Positions 13,400-19,369 of a stretch of DNA of 19,848 nt are shown here, piece after piece. Origin of the DNA: Kingella_B sp963529665 (lineage in GTDB: Bacteria; Pseudomonadota; Gammaproteobacteria; Burkholderiales; Neisseriaceae). Both the position numbers and the translations under genes were made by a program. The notes below the pieces were generated by a model. It saw only the letters and a program-made list of their open reading frames with translations, searched no databases and was not told where the DNA came from. The stretch covers positions 1-19,848 of the forward strand of contig CAUSAG010000030.1 of NCBI GenBank assembly GCA_963529665.1. The letters run 5' to 3'. Numbering within the stretch: position 1 is the first letter of the stretch; each line of letters opens with the position of its first letter.

Positions 13400-15970
13400 T
13401 CAGGCTGCCTCATCTGCCAGTTTTTTCAATTCGTACACCAAATCTAGGGCTGCGCGGGCGGTTAGGTCGTCGGGGTGGATGTGGCGCAGTTTTTCGGCGA
13501 TGGGATGGGGGATGGCGGGATGGTGGGCGGGGTTGTCATCGCTATCGTCATCGTTGGCATCGTTATCGGCGGTGGCAAATAAGTTGAGCTGTCGGTCGGC
13601 GGCTTGTTCTTCTAGCGCGGCTAGGTGGCGGCGGGCGGATTTGAGTGCGGCGGTGGGCAGTCCTGCCAGTTTGGCAACGGCAATGCCGTAGCTTTTTTCG
13701 GCGGGGCCGGCTTCAATTTGGTGCAGGAATACGATGTCTTGCCCTTGTTCTAGCGCGGATAGGTGCATATTGAATGCGCTGGGGTGGTTTTCAGGCAGCC
13801 TTGTGAGTTCAAAATAGTGGGTGGCAAATAGGGTGAGCGATTGGTTTTTGCTGATGAGATGTTCGGCGATGGCTTGGGCTAGGGCGAGCCCGTCAAAGGT
13901 GGATGTGCCGCGCCCGACTTCGTCCATCAATACCAATGACTGCGGCGTGGCGTGGTGGAGAATGTAGGCGGTTTCGGACATTTCTACCATAAAGGTGGAG
14001 CGGTTGCCTGCGAGGTCATCGGATGCGCCGATGCGGGTGTGGATTTGGTCTATGGTGCCGATGGTGGCGGCTTCGGCGGGGATGTAGCTGCCTGTGTGGG
14101 CGAGCAGGGCGATGAGCGCGACTTGGCGCATATAGGTGGATTTGCCGCCCATGTTGGGGCCGGTGAGCAGGGTTAGGCGGCGGCTGGGGGTGAGCTGGGT
14201 GTGGTTGGGGGTGAAGTGTTGGACTTGTTGTTCTACTACGGGGTGGCGGCCGTTTTGGATGTTCAGGCTGCTGTGGTCGGTGAACTGGGGGCGGGTGTAG
14301 TTTTGGTTGCGGGCGGTGTGGGCAAAGCTGTTGAGCACGTCTAGCGTGGCGGCGGCGCGGGCGCTGCGTTGGATTTGGGGGAGTTGTGCTTGCAGCTGGC
14401 GCAGCAGTTCTTCGTAGAGTTGTTTTTCTAGGGCGAGACTGCGTTCTTGGGCGGCTAGGTATTTGTCTTCAAAGGCTTTGAGCTCGGGGGTGATGAAGCG
14501 TTCGGCGTTTTTGAGGGTTTGGCGGCGTTGGTAGTGGGCGGGGGCGTGTTCGGCTTGGGCTTTGCTGAGTTCTATGTAGAAGCCGTGTACGCGGTTGTAT
14601 TCTAGTTTCAGGCTGCCTATGCCGGTGTTTTGGCGTTCTTGTTCTTCCATTTGGCGCAGGGTTTCGCTGCCGTGGCTGTGCAAATGGCGCAGTTCGTCTA
14701 GCTCTGCGTGGTAGCCGTGGTTGATGACGTTGCCGTCTTTGAGCCATACGGATGGCTCGGGCAGTAGGGCGCGTTGTAGGTGTTCGGCGATGGCGGCGGT
14801 GGCGGGGAAGCTGTCGCCAAGGGTTTGCAGCAGGGGGCTGGGCGGCAGCCTGAAAGTGGATAGGGTGAGCAGGCTGTCGCGCAGGGCGGATAGGTCGCGC
14901 GGGCGGGCGCTGCCCAGCGCGATGCGGGCGGCGATGCGTTCTAGGTCGGCGATGGTTTTCAGGCTGCCTGATAGGTTTTGCTCGCTGGCTAATAGGGCGG
15001 CGACGGCGTCTAATCGGGCTTGGATGTGGTCGCGGTTGCGCAGGGGGTGGTGCAGCCATTGGGCGAGCAGGCGGCTGCCCATGTGGGTGGCGCAGTTATC
15101 CAGCGTGGAAAAAAGGGTGGGGGCTTTTTTGCCTGATAGGGTGGCGGTGATTTCTAGGTTGCGGCGGGTGGCGGCATCTAGGGCGATGTATTGGTTTTCT
15201 TGTTCTAGCGTGATGGCATCCAGATGCGGGGGGAGCTGGCTTTGGGTGATTTTGAGATAGTTGAGCAATGCGCCTGCGGCGGCGATGGCGGCGGGGTGGT
15301 TTTCAGGCTGCATCCCATAGGCGGCAAGGTCTTGGCTGCCGAAGTATTGGGTGAGCAGGGTGAACGCGGTGTCGGGGGCGAACTGCCAGTTGTTGAGGCG
15401 GGTGATGCTGGTTTGCGCGGCGATGTGTTCAGGCAGCCTGAAAGTGTCGGGGATGAGCAGTTCGGCTACTTGCAGGCGGGCGAGTTCATCGGCAAGCTGG
15501 TCGGCACGGATGATTTTGGCTTTAAATTCGCCGCTTTCCAGCGCCGCCCATGCCAGCGCGGTTTGTTTTTTCAGCACGGCAAGGGCGGCGATGCGGTTGG
15601 GCTGTTTGTCTTCCAGCAATGCGCTGTCGGTGAGCGTGCCGGGGGTGATGATGCGCACCACTTTACGCTCCACCACTTTGCCCACCACAGGCTCGCCGAT
15701 TTGTTCGCAGATGGCAACGCTTTTGCCCAGTTTTACCAGCTTGGCGAGGTATTGTTCTACGGCGTGATAGGGCACGCCTGCCATTTTGATGGGTTCGCCG
15801 CTGATTTGCCCGCGCGTGGTGAGCGTGATGTCTAACAGCTTGGCGGCTTCTATGGCGTCGTCAAAAAAGAGTTCGTAAAAATCGCCCATGCGGTAGAACA
15901 CGAGTTTGTCGGCGTGTTCGGCTTTGATGTTGAGGTATTGCTGCATCATGGGAGAGAGGGGTTTGGACAT
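13400..15970 (-). CDS. mutS: DNA mismatch repair protein MutS
   Basis: MutS binds mismatches and, with MutL, starts repair. The mismatch-binding DFYELF loop carries F31 and E33. Connector and lever domains follow. The ATPase domain has the Walker A GPNMGGKST (604-612), Walker B LMDEVGRGTSTFDG and the FATHYFEL segment. A short acidic linker (NDANDDDSDD) then leads to the C-terminal helices (HPDDLTARAALDLVYELKKL) that serve in dimer or tetramer formation. The length (856 aa) is full. The ATG at 15970 has only a weak ribosome site; a TATAAT box lies 30 bases upstream. Many DUS cores lie inside the gene and are read as FRLPE, QPENHP or GSLK. DUS enrichment in repair genes is a known neisserial trend. 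Confidence 0.98.
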   Translation of the reverse strand: MSKPLSPMMQQYLNIKAEHADKLVFYRMGDFYELFFDDAIEAAKLLDITLTTRGQISGEPIKMAGVPYHAVEQYLAKLVKLGKSVAICEQIGEPVVGKVVERKVVRIITPGTLTDSALLEDKQPNRIAALAVLKKQTALAWAALESGEFKAKIIRADQLADELARLQVAELLIPDTFRLPEHIAAQTSITRLNNWQFAPDTAFTLLTQYFGSQDLAAYGMQPENHPAAIAAAGALLNYLKITQSQLPPHLDAITLEQENQYIALDAATRRNLEITATLSGKKAPTLFSTLDNCATHMGSRLLAQWLHHPLRNRDHIQARLDAVAALLASEQNLSGSLKTIADLERIAARIALGSARPRDLSALRDSLLTLSTFRLPPSPLLQTLGDSFPATAAIAEHLQRALLPEPSVWLKDGNVINHGYHAELDELRHLHSHGSETLRQMEEQERQNTGIGSLKLEYNRVHGFYIELSKAQAEHAPAHYQRRQTLKNAERFITPELKAFEDKYLAAQERSLALEKQLYEELLRQLQAQLPQIQRSARAAATLDVLNSFAHTARNQNYTRPQFTDHSSLNIQNGRHPVVEQQVQHFTPNHTQLTPSRRLTLLTGPNMGGKSTYMRQVALIALLAHTGSYIPAEAATIGTIDQIHTRIGASDDLAGNRSTFMVEMSETAYILHHATPQSLVLMDEVGRGTSTFDGLALAQAIAEHLISKNQSLTLFATHYFELTRLPENHPSAFNMHLSALEQGQDIVFLHQIEAGPAEKSYGIAVAKLAGLPTAALKSARRHLAALEEQAADRQLNLFATADNDANDDDSDDNPAHHPAIPHPIAEKLRHIHPDDLTARAALDLVYELKKLADEAA

Positions 15971-15999
15971 GGCGGGTAGCTCGGCGAGAAAAAGACAGA

Positions 16000-16005
16000 A
16001 TTATA
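16000..16005 (-). promoter_or_regulatory. -10 box of mutS
   Basis: A perfect TATAAT on the minus strand (16005-16000) has TTGTTT 16 bases upstream as a partial -35. That -35 lies in the T-rich tail of the terminator of the preceding gene, and a DUS fills the spacer, so termination and re-initiation are packed into about 50 bases. Confidence 0.5.
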
Positions 16006-16018
16006 GTTTAGGCAGCCT

Positions 16019-16048
16019 GAAAAACAAAAATCGGCTCAAAAGCCGATT
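16019..16048 (-). terminator. Intrinsic terminator of the C39 peptidase gene
   Basis: On the minus strand AATCGGCT and AGCCGATT (16048-16041 and 16036-16029) form an 8-base stem with a 4-base loop, followed by TTTGTTTTT. It begins 4 bases after the stop and is not DUS-based. Confidence 0.8.
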
Positions 16049-16051
16049 GCC

Positions 16052-16690
16052 TTACCATTTTTGCCACACCCTAAGCTGCTCGGTTACCAGCCGCGTTTGC
16101 CGCTCAGGCTGCCGAATAAAAAAATCCACATTTTTGGCGGTATCCGCATCCTTGGGCAGCACCGCCAAAATTTTGCCTTCCATTTTGCCATCGCGCGTTT
16201 TCCAAGCGGCTAAAAACTGCTCACGGCTTAACGACATATTGCCCAGCGATGGGTCGGCAAGCAATACCGTATTGCCGTTGATGCCGCGCAACACCGAAAA
16301 ATGGTCGTTTTTGCGGTATTTCAAATACACAATCACAGGGATTTTCAACTGCGCCAACTGCTCAAACGGCAGCGCATAGCCTTTCGCTTCAAAGCCAAGC
16401 TGCGGCATCACTTGCTGCATATCGTCAAACGAAGCGCGCAGCTCCGTTTTATTCATGTGCACCAAAATTTCCTGCTCGGTTAGCTGCTGCCCATAAAAAT
16501 TGTTTAACAGCGTGGCAATGGAAGCCGCACCGCAAGAGAAATCCAAATTTTGCTTCACAATCCCTAAATCGCGCCGCGCTTTCCAGCTTTGTACCCGCGT
16601 TTTACCAAAAGCAAGCGGATTATCCACGGCAAACGGTTGCGCCAATGCCGCAGCAGAAGCAAACAACAAAATCAATAGAGAACAACGCAT
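16052..16690 (-). CDS. Stand-alone exported C39-family cysteine peptidase
   Basis: C39 peptidases remove leader peptides after a glycine motif; most are fused to ABC transporters, but this one is a lone domain. The start at 16690 gives a signal peptide (MRCSLLILLF, ending near ALA-Q, residue 18), so it should act in the periplasm. The active site is complete: oxyanion Q47, nucleophile C53 in DFSCGAAS, H130 in NDHFSVLRG and D146 in LLADPSLG. At 212 aa it has no transporter part. A longer frame to 16729 would add residues encoded by a DUS (LFRLP) and spoil the signal peptide, so I reject it; the ribosome site AGAAAG is weak. It is divergent from the broken regulator. The likely substrate is the Gly-rich protein at 17631-18170, as FapD serves the Fap amyloid system. 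That pairing is inference. Confidence 0.88.
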   Translation of the reverse strand: MRCSLLILLFASAAALAQPFAVDNPLAFGKTRVQSWKARRDLGIVKQNLDFSCGAASIATLLNNFYGQQLTEQEILVHMNKTELRASFDDMQQVMPQLGFEAKGYALPFEQLAQLKIPVIVYLKYRKNDHFSVLRGINGNTVLLADPSLGNMSLSREQFLAAWKTRDGKMEGKILAVLPKDADTAKNVDFFIRQPERQTRLVTEQLRVWQKW

Positions 16691-16727
16691 AGGAGACTTT
16701 CTGAAATTGTTAGGCAGCCTGAAAAGC

Positions 16728-16740
16728 ATTCTGTTAGAAT
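16728..16740. promoter_or_regulatory. Palindrome over an extended -10 promoter of the XRE regulator
   Basis: ATTCTGTTAGAAT is a perfect palindrome with a 3-base centre. Its right half contains TGTTAGAAT, an extended -10 box on the plus strand, about 30 bases before the regulator ATG. A site of this kind suits autoregulation by an XRE dimer, and could also control the divergent peptidase gene. A DUS (16712-16724) lies beside it. Confidence 0.4.
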
Positions 16741-16768
16741 ACGAAAAAATACATTAAGGATGTTTAAC

Positions 16769-17179
16769 ATGGAAGTGAATGAAAAGGTTAAGAAATTGCG
16801 CCAGCTTAATAACCTTACCCAAGAGTAAATGGCGGAAAAACTTAATCTGACCTTTGACGGCTATCAAAAGCTGGAACGTGGCGAACGGAAGTTTGATATT
16901 AACAAGCTAGAACGCATTGCCACACTATTTGGACTAACCTTAGCGGAGCTTTTGGCAATAGATGAAAACAGCATCATCTGCTTAATCACCGAAAATAATC
17001 AGCAAACCAGTAATATCTTATTTATCAATCAAAAAACAGACCAAATCAACCAAGTTTATAACAGTAGCTCCGCCGATTTAATCGCAGAGAACGAAAAATT
17101 AAGGCTCACGGTGGAACATCAAAATAAAGAAATTGAATTATTACGCGAACTGCTTGCTGCACACAAAAACCAATCTTAA
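16769..17179 (+). pseudogene. XRE-family regulator interrupted by an in-frame TAA
   Basis: The reading frame from ATG 16769 (AAGGA 8 bases upstream) gives 19 residues, EVNEKVKKLRQLNNLTQE after the Met, then TAA at 16826, then ATG and a further 115 codons in the same frame. The whole would be a normal 136-residue XRE-type DNA-binding protein. A helix-turn-helix (LTQE.MAEKLNLTFDGYQKLERGERKF) is followed by DINKLERIATLFGLTLAELLAID and a C-terminal coiled coil (about residues 99-130, leucine-zipper-like). In such proteins the stop position is usually Glu (LTQEEMA), so one G-to-T change would explain it. Translation could restart at the ATG directly after the stop, but the product would lack helix 1 and the start of helix 2. 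It has a promoter and a terminator of its own. Confidence 0.75.
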
Positions 17180-17222
17180 AAAATCAAACATTTTGATAAT
17201 TATCAGATGTTTGATTTTTTTT
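17179..17222. terminator. Bidirectional intrinsic terminator
   Basis: AAAAATCAAACAT (17179-17191) and its complement (17207-17219) form a 13-base stem; the loop holds the palindrome TGATAATTATCA. T-runs lie on both sides, so it can end both the plus-strand regulator and the minus-strand membrane-protein unit. Confidence 0.8.
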
Positions 17223-17274
17223 GTTTTGGGCAGCCTGAAAACGATTTAGCCATCGCAGCGCATGAGTATTGCTG

Positions 17275-17538
17275 CTATTTGCTTGCGGGTATCAATTTAA
17301 CGACAAAGACAGCAATGATTGTTAGACATAGAAAGTATATGCCAAGAAAAGATAAGGTGTTGGTTTGTGGATAATGTCTAAAAACATAAAAAATGGCAAA
17401 TAAGGTAAGAAAGTGAAAAATATATCCACTGGCCATTAAGGAGTATTTAGTTGTTTTTTTTATTTGCACATGACTTTTTCTCATGCTAATCAAACCAGAT
17501 AAAAAAAATGCTAGTGATAAAAAAAGGATAGCAAACAT
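17275..17538 (-). CDS. Small three-helix membrane protein
   Basis: The 87-residue protein has three hydrophobic segments (about 1-19, 33-53 and 62-83) with a basic loop RKSHVQIKKTTK between the first two, so it should sit in the inner membrane. I do not recognise the family. The start is good: ATG 17538 has AAAGGA about 9 bases upstream. It lies downstream of the Gly-rich gene on the same strand with a 92-base gap that contains an inverted repeat. Small membrane proteins beside bacteriocin-like genes are often immunity proteins, which is one possible role here; there is no direct sequence evidence for it. The gene is AT-rich and free of DUS. Confidence 0.7.
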   Translation of the reverse strand: MFAILFLSLAFFLSGLISMRKSHVQIKKTTKYSLMASGYIFHFLTLFAIFYVFRHYPQTNTLSFLGIYFLCLTIIAVFVVKLIPASK

Positions 17539-17569
17539 AATTAGTTTCCTTTCATTTGTCTATAAACAT

Positions 17570-17607
17570 ATCCTAGATGTCAGCATTATTAGTTGAAATG
17601 CTAGGAT
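17570..17607. repeat. Imperfect inverted repeat upstream of the membrane-protein gene
   Basis: AATGCTAGGAT (17597-17607) is complementary to ATCCTAG (17570-17576) and to AGCATT (17582-17587); the left half carries extra bases between the two. On the minus strand it overlaps a weak promoter-like pair (TTTCAA, 17 bases, TAGGAT). It could be a regulator site or an attenuator between the two genes. Confidence 0.35.
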
Positions 17608-17630
17608 GTGTCATGTTTCAGAGTAAATTT

Positions 17631-18170
17631 TTAATTAAGCACAAAATGGTCTATCCACAGACCGCCATTGGGATTGGAATTTGAATTAGTAGTAGGAGGG
17701 TTTGTACTAGGTGGTATTTGTGGTTGTGTATTTTGTGTATTTGTTGACGGGTTTGAATTGGGCGTTCCAATGGGAATTGTAGTACCTGTTCTCCCAGCAA
17801 AAGTTACAATTCCTGTTCCAACGGCAGTTCCACCCAATGTCGTTAGTGCAGAGCCAACTCCTTCAACAGGATTGGCTGCGCCTAATAAAGCTCCAACCCC
17901 AATAGATGCCATGTGTTCATTGAAATTATATGACCCTCCCATAACAGCACCTGCCATATAACCCAAATGTCCGCCAATCCCACCTGCAATAGCACCGATG
18001 GCGTTAGCAACCCACTCTCCTTCCGTCTCTTTCATCTCTTTCTGCGACAACTCTTCCACCTGAACTTGCTGTTCAGGGGTGTGGTTAAACACTTGTGTTT
18101 CAAAATTATCAGCAAAGGCTGGGGCGGCAAAAGCTGCCATTAAAATTGCTGCAATCGCTTGATTTTTCAT
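17631..18170 (-). CDS. Gly-rich secreted protein with Sec signal and bacteriocin-type leader
   Basis: The 179-residue protein reads as a tandem of export signals. Residues 1-20 are a Sec signal peptide ending in PAFA. Residues 21-51 look like a double-glycine leader, ending in EELSQKEMKETEG, which follows the LSxxEMxxxxG pattern; the last residues are EG-E instead of GG. The mature part begins EWVANAIGAIAGGIGGHLGY and is rich in Gly, Ala and GxxxG-type repeats up to residue 135, like pore-forming class II bacteriocins or amyloid subunits. Residues 136-168 are a Pro/Asn/Thr/Ser-rich linker, and the end is GGLWIDHFVLN. There is no Cys. ATG 18170 has a strong AAGGAG. It follows the outer-membrane barrel gene by 52 bases, so the two are probably co-transcribed. 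Exact function is unknown to me. Confidence 0.8.
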   Translation of the reverse strand: MKNQAIAAILMAAFAAPAFADNFETQVFNHTPEQQVQVEELSQKEMKETEGEWVANAIGAIAGGIGGHLGYMAGAVMGGSYNFNEHMASIGVGALLGAANPVEGVGSALTTLGGTAVGTGIVTFAGRTGTTIPIGTPNSNPSTNTQNTQPQIPPSTNPPTTNSNSNPNGGLWIDHFVLN

Positions 18171-18222
18171 AATAAAGCTCCTTGCGAATTGAATCGCATT
18201 ATGTGATAAAAAATGGGATTCG

Positions 18223-19095
18223 TCAAAAAGTGTGTTGCAGGCTTATCCGTAGGATGCTGCTGCTTTGCCCTGATACGTTAAACCGTGCGCTGGCGCTGAT
18301 TGATGTTTCCCTGCTGATACCGTAGCCCACACCAAAATGGGCGTAGGTGGCGGTATTTTTTGCCGCGAGCTTTTCGCCGTTGAGTCGGCTGGGCTGTTGC
18401 GCTATCCATTGCACGCCGCCTGTGATGCTGATGCGGTCGTTGGCGGCAAAGCTGATGCTGGGGTTGAGTGTGAAGTAGTTGCCTGCTTTGTATTTGCCTG
18501 CGGCGATGTTTTTGCTGCTGTTGATGTGGTATGTGCCTGTGAGCGATAGGACGATGGGGTCTATGGCTTTGTAGGTGGTTGCGCCGATTTGCCATGATTT
18601 TGCGCTACTGGCTTTGCCGTAGGATTTTTCGTAGGCGGTGGTTTCGGCGAAGCCGATTAGGGCGGGGTTTTTGCCGTCTTGTTTAAAGGTGTGGCTGATG
18701 CCAAGCGAGATGTTGGATAGGTTGTCGCTGCTGTTGCTGTGGGCTGCGCCGTTGTATGTGCGGTCGTTGCGCCATAGGTAGCTGGCGTTGCCGTAGAGTT
18801 CGGTTTTGGCGGTGATGCCGTAGCGTAAGCCGAGTGTGCCGATGATGAGGTCGCTGTTGCGGCTGCCTTGTTGCAGGGCGGTGGGGACGGGGATGTAGCT
18901 GTTTGCGCCTGTTTGGATGTAGATGGGGTTGGCTAGGCGGGTTTGCTCGCGCTCAACGTTGGTGTAGCTGATGCTGCTTTCTAGGCGGAGTTTGCCTTTG
19001 TCGGTGAGTAGTTCTTCTAGCGATAGGGGCAGCTCTGCGGCAGCCTGAAAAGATAGGGGAAGCAGGAATAGAGTGGATAGGTGTTTGATATTCAT
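18223..19095 (-). CDS. Outer-membrane beta-barrel protein, possible peptide exporter
   Basis: A signal peptide (residues 1-20, ending QAAA) precedes a 270-residue chain of alternating polar/hydrophobic strands with Tyr- and Trp-rich ends, closing in LQHTF. The terminal Phe is the usual signal for barrel assembly. The start of the mature part (ELPLSLEELLTDKGKLRLE) and repeats such as LRYGITAKTELYGNASY recall the family named after meta-pathway phenol-degradation proteins (often annotated transporter), to which I think the Fap exporter FapF is related; I could not verify that by search. There is no coiled-coil or plug segment as in FapF. The ATG at 19095 has no strong ribosome site. It heads a probable operon with the Gly-rich protein, so a role in exporting it is a reasonable inference. 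A DUS lies in the signal-peptide region near 19039. Confidence 0.8.
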   Translation of the reverse strand: MNIKHLSTLFLLPLSFQAAAELPLSLEELLTDKGKLRLESSISYTNVEREQTRLANPIYIQTGANSYIPVPTALQQGSRNSDLIIGTLGLRYGITAKTELYGNASYLWRNDRTYNGAAHSNSSDNLSNISLGISHTFKQDGKNPALIGFAETTAYEKSYGKASSAKSWQIGATTYKAIDPIVLSLTGTYHINSSKNIAAGKYKAGNYFTLNPSISFAANDRISITGGVQWIAQQPSRLNGEKLAAKNTATYAHFGVGYGISRETSISASARFNVSGQSSSILRISLQHTF

Positions 19096-19286
19096 GGCGT
19101 TGCTAGTGGTTGATTTTTCGCAAGCGTAGGGGATAGTGGCGGCGGGTTGTAGGGACGATTTGTCTGCGCTATGCGCCCAATGTGTCTGTTTTTTGCATAC
19201 GGGGCTGGGATATTTTCAGGCTGCCTTTTGCAAAGCGGGGTGCGGTTTTACAATGTGGGGCGTTGGGTTAATTTCTATAAACAGCG

Positions 19287-19332
19287 TTTTCAGGCTGCCT
19301 ATTGCGTTGTGCGGCATAAGGCAGCCTGAAAA
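19287..19332. repeat. Converging DUS pair upstream of the ClC gene
   Basis: TTTTCAGGCTGCCT (19287-19300) and its complement (19319-19332) enclose an 18-base loop. It lies between the divergent barrel gene and the ClC gene, so it cannot end either of them; it may be an uptake site only, or affect the ClC leader. No clear promoter for the barrel gene is visible in 19096-19286. Confidence 0.5.
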
Positions 19333-19369
19333 CCCGTTCAATCTCTATCGTAAACAAAATGAGGATGTT

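Larger units (their letters stand above)
299..19332. repeat. Dispersed DNA uptake sequences (DUS), AGGCAGCCTGAA dialect
   Basis: The 10-base core GCAGCCTGAA, on either strand, occurs about 55 times by eye count across the window, within genes and between them. The fullest copies read AGGCAGCCTGAAAA. DUS guide species-specific DNA uptake in Neisseriaceae through the pilin ComP. Single copies inside genes are translated as RQPEN, FRLP, FQAA or GSLK. Converging pairs after genes make hairpins. There are none from about 17245 to 19035 or within 12818-13342. Confidence 0.92.

Noticed and set aside
16691..16729. Upstream extension of the C39 peptidase to 16729
   Set aside because: The extra 13 residues are encoded by a DUS and its surroundings (LFRLP) and would precede a good signal peptide that begins at Met 16690.
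17194..17205. Palindrome TGATAATTATCA as a regulator site
   Set aside because: It lies in the loop of the strong bidirectional terminator and far from any start codon, so it is more simply part of that structure.
19096..19286. Strong promoter for the barrel and Gly-rich genes
   Set aside because: No -35/-10 pair with acceptable match and spacing could be found on the minus strand, so I list none.
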